Shown piece by piece: positions 34,076-45,684 of a stretch of 64,000 nt of DNA. The notes beneath the pieces are model-generated. The model did no database searches. It was not told the DNA's origin and was given only the letters and a program-made list of their open reading frames with translations. Origin of the DNA: Metaphire vulgaris (Eukaryota > Annelida > Clitellata > Crassiclitellata > Megascolecidae). Each line of letters starts with the position of its first letter. Position 1 is the first letter of the stretch. The stretch is from assembly GCA_018105865.1 (NCBI GenBank), contig CM030861.1:6010684-6074683 (forward strand). Reading direction: 5' to 3'. A program made the translations under genes and the position numbers.

Positions 34076-34860
34076 AGGAGAGTTACTACAGTAAAATACT
34101 TCCAAACTTAAGCCAGAAAAAAACAGGATGACTGAATCAGGTCAAGTTTCCACACCAATCTGCAATACCTTTTCAAGTATGCATGCCTAGTGTCGACAGA
34201 AAAGCCCGAAAAGTCCAGTGCACATTAGCTCTTGTTCATACAGTGATAATGTGTCATTCCCTTTGACTGGAACTTTGAAGGAAGGTTAGTCATTTACTTG
34301 AGCACGTCTCGAAAACAGAGATAAGAGTATTCTACTATATCAAGAAAATAATGCAACCATTGTGGCATAACCAAAAAACTAGCACATTTTCCCCAGTCAA
34401 AGTACAGATGTCAAAATGCACATCCAAGTTCATAGCACATTGCCAACAGCCATGAAGTGCTATAAAGGTCCTAAAGTGTATGACTCAAACCAAGATAACA
34501 ACAGCAACAATAACACAAATTCAGATTAACTAAATTGTTATAGAATCCAAGAAATTCACAGCAATACCATGCATCTATATAGATGTACGAATTACAACTC
34601 TCACACAATTCCAAAGTTGAAAATAACAAAATTCGGACTAATCAACTTCATACCTTATTACAGTCTGAGTAATACTTGCAAACTGGAACAGTCTTGTGTA
34701 TCATGTATTTCCATCAATATCAATTGCAGTTTGAAAGTATGTTTATATCTTAAATTATATTGTGAAAAGTTAGTAAACAGTTCTTTTAAAATGAACCTGG
34801 CAGTTCAATGTTAGCCAAAACTACGAAATACGAGCTACAAATATTGTCCTGAAGAGTAGT
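34076..34860. other. 3' flank of the snRNP gene
   Basis: AT-rich, no element recognised. Probably contains the 3' untranslated region of the SNRPB2-like gene. Confidence 0.35.
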
Positions 34861-37800
34861 TCATTTCTTAGCAAAAGAGATTTTCATTGGGTGAGTTGGT
34901 GTAAGTTTAAAGGACTGCAAGGTGTCCTTGGCCACTCCTGATTGGACTTCATTCTCAAACTCCACAAAGGCAATGTCATGTCGACCGGGAACAAGACGCA
35001 CTTCTTTGTAACCTGGAAACCTGAAAAATGCAGCCATTAAATTTGTGACCTATGAAGTTGCATTAGTGCTTATTAGGGCTCAGCTAAATACTATAGCAGG
35101 GGTCTCCAATTCAAATCAGATGGCGGGTCGCATTGGACCATAAACCCAACGTCGGGTACCGGCAATACCTTGGTCTAAGACTAAGTCTATAGTCTAAGAC
35201 TCTAAGTAATTAAGAGAGTAAAGTGTAAATGTAGATACAGAACACAATGAAACAATGCATTACACATTGTTATTTATTCCTGTTCTATGTCCTTGTAGAT
35301 ATAGGTAAAAGCAATTTGGTAACCCCCTAGTCCTAAAAATAATGATAATAACCGGACCTATAGCTATAATTTTAATTTTTCCCAGGTCTGCCCGCGGGCT
35401 GCCAGTTAGACAACCCTATACTATAGTACTGAACATATGCAAAAGAAGCATATATTCACCCCCCCCCCATTGCACACACCGTGCACCGTGTACTATGCAA
35501 AATCTCATAAATCCACACCCCCCATCAGTACATATGTACTATATGGATGGACAATGGACACTTACATGAACAGATTTCAGATTGATAAAAAATATGGGTT
35601 TCTCAATTGCAAAACATAAAATCAAAACACAGAGATGCAACAGGGAAGTTAAAATTTTACATGCATTCTGAAATTTAGCAAGAGGGCCACATTGCTCTGC
35701 AGTCACTAAATCCAAGCAGATATAAAGATAACGCCATAAAACTAACCAGACCAGAGACAATTAAAGTCAGGTAATTCTAAGCAAATGAAACCAGTTGCTA
35801 AGCTGTTCGTATAGAAAAGAAATAAGATTGATTTTCAGTTAACTGTCTCAAGCCATTTGCTATGACATGGATGCCGATGCCAGCAGTCTACTAATCAAAT
35901 CTTGTTCCTTCAGGAAAAAAATACCATGCCACACATTTTCTACAATGCATCACTTTTTACACTAATAGCATAGCCATGAGGGAGGCACGCAGGGCCGAGC
36001 ACCACTATCCAGGCTGGGAAGAGTCATGACAATTTTGCAAAACCGATAAGAGACTTTTCAGGTGATTGTCAACAGAATCAATATAGGCCTACTTAGTTGT
36101 ATTACAGCCAGGCCCTGTCAGAGGGGGCCAGATGGGCCAAGACTTGACCTGGGCCTCTGCTTAAAAATGGGCCTCAAAACAATGGACCTACATAAATTAT
36201 TTTAAAAATTCTCTTCACTTTAAGAGTGAGGGGACTGACGGGCCTAAAATTTGTAAATGGCCCAATCTTCACCTGACCCCTTAAAGGGCCTTATTACTAC
36301 TCATAAATCACAAATCCATTAAAGCATGCACCAGAGTTCATAGTCTTACTCCAGTATTACTCACAATTTCTGAGGGTGTGGCCACAGGCTCTGCTCCAGG
36401 CCCCACTGGGAGAGCTTGTAATGCTCTCCAAACCCCATAGTCAGACTAAACGGGGTGTGCATGTCCATTAGTGCAGTCACAAGAGGGGCAGCAATTTCAG
36501 GTTCCAATGACCAGTAAGACTAGTTGTGAGATCTTTGGTTCCATATAAACAAGGATTGCATTTTTTATCAGCAAGGTGCTTCATTACCTGTCCCAAATGC
36601 ATACCCCACTGCCAATGTCAGACATTTACCGCTTGTCAACGCAAATTTAGTTACTGTAAACTAATATCTTGCCCGTATCATGTACGAGGTTAATGCCAAG
36701 GAGGTTCAGATAATTTTCTTTTCACACGACCTGAGAATTTTCAGAGGCAAAATTTTGCAAACAATTCACAAGAGCAGCACACTGGATGCAAAATGCAGCA
36801 GCAGTGTTACATCCACTCTAACAATTTATAAATTTTCCAGAATGACCTGCATCTACACACATATGTAAAAAAATGATTGAGATGAAAATTCTGTCTAGAC
36901 TGACAATTACTTCATTACGAGTAAACTCAGTGTCATATGTGAGCAAATGCATTTCTGAAAGTACTAATCCTGGAAGAACTGATACAACTTACTGATTGAA
37001 AAGCATAGCCAGCATCATTTCATTTGTCTCCTCCGGCAAATTGGTCAGGAAAAGAATGTGATGCGGAGGTTGCTCTTGAATGACTGTTGGAGCCATGGCA
37101 GCCGGAGGCTTGTTAGAAGCGGCTGTTGTTGATCAAGAAACAACATGCAGAGTAAACTTGTCTAAACAACAAATGTAATGTAATAAAGAACCTATATATA
37201 GGGTGACCGGGCAATTCGGAGACGGACAATTTGGAGTGGACAATTCGGAGAATGACTAATATCGCCCAAAAAGTTGTAAAACTGTTTAAAAATAAGATTG
37301 TTTTATAAGGGTTAGGGTTAGAGTTAGGGTGAAACTGTGCTCCAAATTGTCCGTCTCCGAATTGTCCTCTCTGAATTGCCCTAGAACCATATATAGCACC
37401 TCTTTTATTGCCACTCAGATGCACTACCAGTACGGTCAGTACCGGCTTTAGAGGCTTGACCAGAAAATGAGCCTTTAGTCTTCACAATGAACTGAGTGCT
37501 GAAGTGAGAAGTGAGGCATGAGTAGATGAAGACAACTGATTCCAGAGACAGGGTCCAGTCACTCTGAACAACTGACATTGTGTTAGAGTGGTGTGTGATC
37601 TAGGAACATGGATATCCATTAGGGTGCAAGTGATGTGAAAAAACCAACTTTCAAAAACAGCAGGTCTGACCTTTGAAAATGGTTCCATTCTGATCAAAAA
37701 CATTGAGTGAAAAATTAGAAAAAAATTTCACTGTTTACAGGTAGCTCAAATGGGTCAAAGTTTGCATGAAACATTAAATTTGGAGTCATCAAACATTACA

Positions 37801-40800
37801 ATTAATCAATCCAACCAATGACCATCTCACAAAATTATGAAATTTACCACAAATGCTCCATAAACATCCATCTGAAAGATAGCAAAAATTTTAGCCTGCT
37901 CTCTTTAGTAATTTTTGAGATATTGTGTATTTTATAGCACCTGGGGTGGGCTGTTTTTTTCAGCTTTGTGGCAGCCACTTAAATTTCTGAATACTTTCGT
38001 TTCAAATTCAGACCTCTGTAACTTCAGAAATATCATAGCTAGGGGGCTGAAACTTTCTGGACTTATTCACTACTAGTAGTATTTTATAAAACAAGAGTAA
38101 GACTTAGTCTTTTGGAAAAAAGTGTCCTCACTGCAGAGTCACAAATATGGAATAAAAATTACTCCTTTCCTGATATTCAACAGTTTTAGCTCTCAATAGG
38201 AACCTTTCTCTTTATTTCAGAGTTGTAAGCAACCAGTTTTATTCTGTACACTGTTCAGTAGCTATATTTTCTCTCATTGCAAACAGATTTCCCATATTGT
38301 TAATCCCTGAGTTTCTTGACAGGATCTAAAAATGGCAGTGCCAAAGATTCCTGCAGGAACTGGATGTCAACCATTTAGTTTTGCAAATGCTGTCTTTGAA
38401 GCACTCACAAAATCTGGCAAAATTGTTGACAATAACAATCACAGGAATATGCCTTGATAATACAAGCAGCAACAACACTGGTCTTGAATTAGGAACTTGT
38501 ACAATACTAGAACAGTTGCTTGTGGCGTGATCTTCTTGCTCTTAGCAAGTCGACACCATGTACTGGAACTGGACACTGGCACTGCTTTCATTGAGGCAAT
38601 GGGTTCATCTTAAGCAGCACAAAAAATCCTTCTCTTTAAGAGATTTCAATACAATTGGTCCCACATTAATCGATCGATTTGAGGATTCATTAATTCTGAC
38701 ATGGTATTGTCGTCTCAATGATATCATATCCAGCAGCAAAGACAATATTAGTGAGTTTCATTTATTATCAGCTCTGAGGAGGCTCAACCACGCAGATGAT
38801 TACAATATTTGAACTGATGGAAATAACTCATTTTTTCTGTGTTTAAACCACTTCATGAATGACATTTGCGCACAAAACCGGTCTAGGCCTAATGCACAAT
38901 TATCACGCTGGATGCTCCATCAAGTCATTTACGCCTTCAAGGTATATGGCCTATTTAGTTCACTGTTCGCTCACACTGGTCTAGAGTTAGAAGAAAGGTC
39001 CATTGGTTTTTCGTGACCTGTGTATATTTTATGCCGTGCTATTTCTTAAAAGATTGGGTCATGGCACCGTTCACTGTTGCAGCCCCTCTTAATGACCTTA
39101 CACTTATGAAGTCATTCTTGACATACCAATCAGTCAATCCAGCAATTTCTCGAACAACCTCACAGAAGCTCACAGATCACTCGTGGTACCTCTCAGAGAA
39201 GTTGGTCGTCTTGGTCTTCTTTGACAGCAATGTACCAAATGATGTCAAGAACAAGATGATTATTATTTAGACAATTTATACAGTTATGTATGGCATCTAT
39301 GTGTCAAGTTGATGGTGAAGATTCTCCATGCAAACGTGTCAAACTCATCAAAATGACACTGCCTGCATTGGAAAACAAGTCATTTTCTGACTTCTTGATG
39401 AAAAACACAAGGTCATTTTTCACTAAGTTCAAATTAACTCAGACCTTCCTGAGCCTAACAACTTCAGAGTGGTAAATTAACAATGACTACAAAGCAGTTG
39501 TTTCAAGTGCATAATAGCATTAAAAATTATAGTCACAAATGACCATATAGTTTACAAGCTGAGGAAACTGATACAGCAGTTCTCTGGCAGTCTGACTAGG
39601 AATGAAGAACAGCTGCAGTACCTACAGCAACTAACAGGTCATAGCTGAGAGTCAAAAAAATACCCACAGACCCCTCAAACGTTTGTTAATGGGTCAAAAT
39701 GAGGATTTGACAATGCATTCAAACTGAACATCATCAATGAGCAATGAACGTCTAGTTAAGGACACTTTCTAGTGTTTGAGCAACCTCTAAATGTCTCATT
39801 ACTTGAAAAAAAATTTCAACACAGTGTTTTTTCCATGAACTGAACCATTTTATGTGGTCAGACCGCATTTATCGCAAAAAAATTTTATACCATTGCTGTA
39901 AGGGACACCCTAATATCCATACGTCAGTAGAGCAGAGCAAGTGATGTGAAGAAGTGGAAAATGGCGGTGAAAAAATTTAGTAATATACTCAAACTGGTAG
40001 CATTATGAGGATTATTCATTATTTGACACAAAGTCTCACTGTTTTGACACCACCCCAAAGCCCACACTTATAGGAAATTGACTGTTCTCAAAATACAGAC
40101 TACCTTCACTTTTGGATTAAATCCTTCCCCGGGTGGACATCATAAAATGTTATATATAAATTCAAACATTAAAATTAATGAAATATGAACATAAACTAGC
40201 AATTAAGGCTGGGCCAAATATTCCTTTTATATTCGCTTCGACACCGAATAGTGTGACAGTCTATTCATATTCGTCCAAATAGTGCTGGTCAAAACGAATA
40301 CGAATAGTTGTCACGTGACGTTCAAACTTTGCACATGGTGTGTCTGTTGCGTTAGTTTAAATAAAGGCTAATTGTTCAGCTTTGTAAATTCAAGTGCCAA
40401 TGAATACGCTCGTTTCAATTGGCCAGCTTTCAAATAGCGCTGTACAAATTTATTATTCATATCACACGCGCTAAAAGAATAATTCTGTCCATTTCGGGGT
40501 CGGATATACTAGCTAAACCGCATGTTTATAAGCTATAGTAATAGTGCATAGCACTAGTACTATTGCTGACAGCAATATGGCAACTTGCAGCTGAAGGGGT
40601 ACCGTATCAGGCACACTATTCGTATTCGACATGTGTCTATTTCGGACTATTTCGTATTAGTCTGAACAGTTCCAAGCCCCTATTTGGCCCAGCCCTATTA
40701 GTGAGTTAGAAATACTTTCATAATTTCACCCAAAAATGTAAGGAAAATATTGTTTTGTGGCAAATTCAAAACTTGCATCGGAAAGTTAAAGCTCAACTGC

Positions 40801-42169
40801 ACCAGTTATTGAGCAATTTAATCCAAAAATTATAAAGCATAATGCAATAAATGTTTTTCATTACAAATTTTTACTGAGCACGTCAAAATTATATAAAAAG
40901 CTTTACCTGTCTGTATAGGCTTTATTGGTGCATTAACTAAAGCCTTCTGTGATGCAAGTATTGCCACTGCTCCCCTGAAAAAACACCATTGCATAAAAAA
41001 TAATGTCAACCATTTAGTCTTGCTGTAACTGGCTCAGATATTTATAAAACAACAGACAAAATCTCAAAACCAAACAGTGTAAGATAAATAACAATCACAT
41101 AGTCATGCCCAGCATAGAAAACTACAACACAGAAGCACAATTTCATACTTTTGCTGTAACTTCTTCTTTTTCTTTCCCTGTGGCTCCTCTTCTTCCTCTT
41201 GACGCTTTTTCTTCGGCCGCTCAGTAAAGGTTCCCTTGATTTTGCAATTACGTCGGAATCCCTTTTAGCGTACTGTATCCTCTGGGAACACAATAAGCAA
41301 AGCACAAAAACAGTGTTTCCTGTCTCACTCTTAAACAACTTCAATACATCTTGATCATCAATACATTGTTCTCTAATAAATTGTTGCCACCTTCATGTAG
41401 TTTATAAAGACAATATTTTTAATTCTGTACAAAATCCATTGTAAGCATACAATGATATCATTTCAAGACATCAGCAATAACAATATGTGTTCAATAAATT
41501 TGTCATTTAATTCATCATTACTATAATTCTCAGGTTGCAAAAAATAACTTGATCGCAAAAGGATAACAATATTTTATCTTAGTCAAAAGAATAATCATTC
41601 TGTTTCTAATTTGTATAAAGTCTTCACATACTTCAGTCAAATTTGACCAATGCAAAACAAAATCTAGTAAACTTCATCATATAAAAAATTATTCCAAAGA
41701 CCTGCTCCATCAAGTTCCTTTATCTGTTGCCTAGTATCAGTACCATATCATAGTACCTATTTACCACATTGACATTCTGCCACTAATAGTATTATCTAGG
41801 GTTAAACAGAATGTTACCATTGGTTTTTCATAGAAAGGAAATCCTTGCATTGATCTAACGGCATTAGTAGCACTGCCTATTTCTTTGAAGATAATAAATG
41901 CCTGTCCTCTAGCTTTCATAGTTTTCAGCGCTACAATGTCGAGGATCTGGCCAAACTGTGAGAAGATGGCATATAAAGACTTCTTTAGCTCTGTTAAAAA
42001 CACATACTAGACATCGATAGTTTTATACAAAATCTACTGCAGCATCATAACCACCACCAAACCAATAATAATTAATCATTAATGCATGCTTTAGGTATTG
42101 TTCTTACTGTGAGCCAAGTCTCATATGGAGATTAGAAAAGTTTCAACTGTTCATTATTATTATTATTAT

Positions 42170-42214
<45 letters not shown>

Positions 42215-43052
42215 CACTACCACTACTACTACTATTATTATTATTATCATTATCTAGACAATTTATACAGTGCCGTATGTATGGCATCAGCCAAAGTCAA
42301 GTGTGCTGTGTGTATTTAACATTCATAAGAAGTTGCAAATAAATGTGCTTTCAACTTCTTCACGAATTGGTCATAGGAGTTCAATGAGGTTACACTGTCC
42401 GGCAGAGCATTCCACAGCTGCGGATTTCCCAGGGATTACAATCGTATGTTCGCCAAATTTTGACATCTTCGCAGGGGAAAAACCGCCAGAAGAACGCGAT
42501 TGACAATGTTCGAGCAGCCATGTCATTCATTAGTGCATAATAGCATTAATGAATGCTATAGTGCAATTATGAATGCCATATAGTTTACAATCTGAGGGAA
42601 ACTAATACAGTCTAATGAAAAGACCAACAATGAAAAATTTAGTTTGTTTCCTTTTAGCAACTATACAAAATTTGCATTTATACTATCAGCAAATGCAGAA
42701 AAACTAGTGCAGGACATAAGAAAATCCAGACCAATGCCATAAACTAAGAATTGCCTAATTAGATCCATGACCAAAATGTCATCTGGCATAATCATTTAAC
42801 ATAAACCTCATTGAAACGTTCTGAAAATATCCGCTAGTAGTGACAATGATCACAAAAAATTAGTAACAGATGTAAAGAAATTGTGTGAATACAATGACTC
42901 TTTAACATTAAAGAGATAGTCAATAGTCACAGCATTTCGTGTTCAATGCGAATACACATCAGAGATCAAGTTAAGAAAAGCATCTCACCATCTTTCTTAA
43001 TTTTGTCATTGAGATTGTTCACATAAATCGTATGGTTTGGACGAATATCCAT
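34861..43052 (-). CDS. SNRPB2: U1A/U2B'' snRNP protein (two RRMs), six coding exons
   Basis: Minus-strand exons: 42989-43052 (ATG at 43052), 41818-41990, 41149-41281, 40907-40974, 36993-37122, 34861-35020 (stop at 34861). All have GT-AG introns and phases fit, except that exon 3 is one base short. About 242 residues. RRM1: [14 protein letters not shown] with RNP2 IYVNNL (about 9-14), [30 protein letters not shown] with RNP1 at about 49-56, and FYEKPMRIQYAK. A Lys-rich linker follows. RRM2: [42 protein letters not shown], and end MKISFAKK. These blocks are those of U1A and U2B'', which bind U1 and U2 snRNA stem-loops in the spliceosome. The N-terminus and VALKTMK loop favour U2B''; many invertebrates have one gene for both. 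Exon 3 shifts frame after DSDVIAK: four A's where five would restore [18 protein letters not shown]. All other exons are intact, so a sequencing error or polymorphism is likelier than a pseudogene. Confidence 0.95.
35097..35418. mobile_element. hAT-like MITE in the last snRNP intron
   Basis: Left end CAGGGGTCTCCAATT and right end complement of TAGGGTTGTCTAACTGG. Perfect 8-bp duplication tactatag at 35089-35096 and 35419-35426. Confidence 0.85.
35427..36992. other. Intron sequence of the snRNP gene
   Basis: Mostly AT-rich. Between about 35975 and 36310 are G/C-rich runs (ggggccagatgggccaag and similar) typical of decayed transposon subterminal regions, but no pair of ends was found. Confidence 0.35.
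37209..37381. mobile_element. Fold-back element with a telomere-like loop, copy A
   Basis: Arms read gggcaattcggagacggac and, on the right, the complement gtccgtctccgaattg plus gaattgccc. The arms are built of a 14-nt unit, GGACAATTCGGAGA, with variants. The loop side (37305-37332) is four TTAGGG-type units bounded by ATA and TGA. It lies in an intron of the snRNP gene. Target duplication not resolved. Confidence 0.75.
37434..39975 (-). mobile_element. L2-like retrotransposon C-terminal fragment, split by a later insertion
   Basis: Minus-strand frame reads [20 protein letters not shown] and [13 protein letters not shown], a typical C-terminal block. The sequence is interrupted at 37620-39912 by an element with a perfect 8-bp duplication and resumes near 39921. 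Confidence 0.6.
37620..39912 (+). mobile_element. 2.3-kb element with TAGGGTG ends and ORF remnants
   Basis: TAGGGTG starts it and CACCCTA ends it. Perfect 8-bp duplication atatccat at 37612-37619 and 39913-39920. Plus-strand remnants in several frames include [46 protein letters not shown] and [14 protein letters not shown]. From memory such R-HH...FKRF...WYLSE proteins are multi-copy, unnamed ORFs in invertebrate genomes, thought to ride on transposons; I could not check this. The frames are broken by stops. It occupies most of an snRNP intron. Confidence 0.65.
40204..40697. mobile_element. TAGGGCTGGGCC-ended MITE
   Basis: Ends TAAGGCTGGGCCAAATA and complement of TAGGGCTGGGCCAAATA are a clear inverted pair. 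Subterminal TATTCG iterations on both sides. Flanking duplication poor (4 of 8). In an snRNP intron. Confidence 0.75.
42152..42500 (-). mobile_element. Non-LTR retrotransposon 3' end with (ATT/ACT) tail
   Basis: Minus-strand frame reads [18 protein letters not shown] and [15 protein letters not shown] then stop. This is the standard ORF C-terminus. It is followed by a 3' region ending tacagtgctgtataaatt-like sequence and a microsatellite (42152-42247). A related 3' piece is at 39256-39560. In snRNP intron 1. Confidence 0.85.
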
Positions 43053-43754
43053 GTTTCCTGGAGTAACAAGTATAAGTGATATTTTTAGAGCTAAAATGCA
43101 TCAAAATCAAAATGTTTAGGCTCGCAATTGCAAAATACCTAGATGATAAACCATTCATAAACTCGTGTTGGCTTATTTTAAACATATCATTTACCAAGAT
43201 TTCATTTTTTAAAAGTGGTTTCCATGATTATACAGCCATAACTTCCCAAATTCAATATGTAAAATTAATCAGGCCTGCGTAGAGCCTTAGTCTTATGACC
43301 AGTTCATCCGTTATCAGCGCGATATATAAACTGAAATTCTGATTTGATGCAGCTACAGTATGTGATCGACTATGTTTTATATGCGTTTTCACCGCTACAA
43401 GTTTAATTATCGCTCACACAAAAATTGAAACCAAAATTGAACAAAAATAGTCAAATATAACATTAAAAGCACGATACTAAATTAGTACAATTATAACGAT
43501 ATTCCGCTGAACGACAGAAAACGTTAAATTAATAAAGAAAATTCAATTAAATAATCCGCACACACGCTCCTAAGTCCTAACAAGCCGCCTAGTTACAAAG
43601 CTCAGAGTCAGAAAGCTGTATAGCTGAAGCGCTATACCAGAAAATAGAATGTACAAAAATTTTCAGGACCTCATTGTAACTTTTCATGCATTGGTCATAG
43701 TTAACTGTTATCCAATTCAAAAATAATCCAGCAGTATATTCTTTCTGGTGTATT
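43053..43754. promoter_or_regulatory. Probable promoter and 5' UTR region of the snRNP gene
   Basis: The ATG of the snRNP gene is at 43052 and the strand runs leftward, so its promoter should lie here. No TATA box or other convincing core element was identified. A mildly GC-richer stretch is at 43555-43640. Confidence 0.3.
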
Positions 43755-43925
43755 TAAATAGTTCAATTGGTAGAATGTTAGCTCTAAGCTGGGTCGTTCT
43801 ATTGGCCCGGGTTCAATACTCAATTCTATTATCCGGCAGTTACATGCTCGCTCCAACGAATGGAACTTATGGAAGTTAAAATGGTCCGCACAACGTCTTA
43901 GGCTTTGTCTAAATTGTCACAGGCG
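43755..43925 (+). mobile_element. tRNA-derived SINE
   Basis: Begins tagttcaattggtagaatg (A-box-like) and carries ggcccgggttcaatac (B-box-like) at tRNA spacing, followed by a non-tRNA body. The stem ends do not pair as a tRNA would. Confidence 0.6.
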
Positions 43926-45142
43926 ATGTATGTGTTTGATAATTATATTAACGGAGAGAGGCAAATTTTAGCTACTTTAGCTGTCTGTTTACAGTTATAC
44001 AGACGGGCCCCTATAGTAAATGCCTAAAACTAAACAACCGAACACAACACCGGCTGATCATAGGCACACCGGCAGGACAGACAGGGTTTTAAATAGGCGC
44101 TGTACAAAATTGGCAGGATATTAAATTACATAACTCTCAGAATATCGTCAAATTCATAGATTCTATTATTCATAGATTCTAGCAATAATAATAATTATTA
44201 ATAACTGTAAAGTTTTTCCTGTAATTTCCTTGGAAAGATTATGTAAAACACGTTGGCAATTCCAATCAATTCTACTCAATTTTCAAAATCTCAAGTGGCA
44301 GTGTAGATGTTTTATCAGATGTGTATTGGATGATTGGATCTTGTGCTTCTATTTAAAAGTAGATTTGATGTAATTCGTCTTAATTATGGTAACGCTGAAG
44401 ACTTTTACAAGATCTCTGGAACCAATTACGGTCTTCGATGGTAAGAAACTCGTCGTTGACATGGTCGAATCTTCTCTGCAACAGAAACTGTTCTATCAGT
44501 TTTAAAATAGTGTCCACAGAAGTATTGCAACATCTAAAAGCTAACAAGACATTTCGCCAACACGGCCGTTCGCCGACATGATCCTGCTGTATCATCACTG
44601 GACTTCTGTAGCGCCATTTTAGTAATGTTCTTGACACCAGTCGATGGTTGCTCCAGTTCGTTACAATTAAGCACGGTTAGCGTTTTTCGCTGATTCCCCA
44701 TGATTTCATCATTTCACTATTCTCAAGGTCTACCATAGGGTCATTCCATGTCAACTCAACAAAACTGGAATTCGTCCCAACCTTACCATCTCAGAATTGT
44801 ATGAAATTGTCACCATATGTTTATATATCTATTTGATGGGAAAATGCCAATTGTTACTGAAATATTCACTGTAGTTTGAAAGTTACGTGCCCTTTTGTAA
44901 TAGGCCCGCGGAACGTCATATTTTGATACTGACTGCAACGTGATGTTTACCTACTAATAAGTTTGAACTATGAGGGCTAGGAGGCTGAAATTTGTTGTGT
45001 CTGTACAGTTTTTCATGCTGATTCTCAGCATATAATAATGTCAAACATAGTGCATACTACAATACAGATACATGAGGTTCTACATGCACGCTCTAGGAGT
45101 TGAGAATTTCATAAAGCAAAGACTGGAGCCAGGAGTTGGAAG
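43926..45142. other. Intergenic region between two divergent genes
   Basis: Separates the snRNP gene (minus) from the kinase gene (plus). A minus-strand open stretch of 85 codons at 44380-44637, in slightly CpG-richer DNA, has no recognised similarity. Nothing else assigned. Confidence 0.3.
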
Positions 45143-45414
45143 CAGTAGCATGCAGAGGGGGGTTGGTGGGGCATTGGCCTCAGGCCTCCACCAGATGGGG
45201 CATCCAAATTGCCTTGGCAACCTTTTTTGCTTGTCAACACTTTCTTACATGAAAACCCTTAAAATTATCAACTTGGCCTTGGGCATTCACACCAGGTAAA
45301 TACATCCAAATTGTCTTGGTGACCTTTTTTGCTTGTTAGTATCTAACACCAAGGTGGTGGGGGCATCCAAATTTACTTTGGCCCCGGGCATCCCCACTCT
45401 TTGACACGCCACTG
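45143..45414. mobile_element. CAGTRGC-ended hAT-like MITE
   Basis: Ends CAGTAGCATGCAGAG and complement of CAGTGGCGTGTCAAAG. Perfect 8-bp duplication gttggaag at 45135-45142 and 45415-45422. Two antisense ACCTTTTTTGCTTGT motifs (45218-45237, 45318-45338) within repeated catccaaattg(c/t)cttgg units. Confidence 0.92.
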
Positions 45415-45684
45415 GTTGGAAGTTAGTTTTTAATTTATGTAATTAATCAGTGAAAATGTGTCTAGTCTGAATTTTTCACCATATTCTATTAAATTAGATG
45501 ATTATCTGTGATTGAACATGCTGTTTAAGATTTGACTTACATTGTTAAAGGCTTTTATCATCATCGTAGTTGTCGTCATCATCACAGTTGAAAAGTGATG
45601 ATAATTATTTGGTGGTTAATGTGATTAGATGGAGGACTGTCAGACTTTGGAGCCGTATCTGGTTCGGAACTTGTTGGTTTTCGA

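Noticed and set aside
43755..43925. Functional tRNA gene
   Set aside because: A and B boxes are present, but no acceptor stem or anticodon stem pairs. Read as a SINE.
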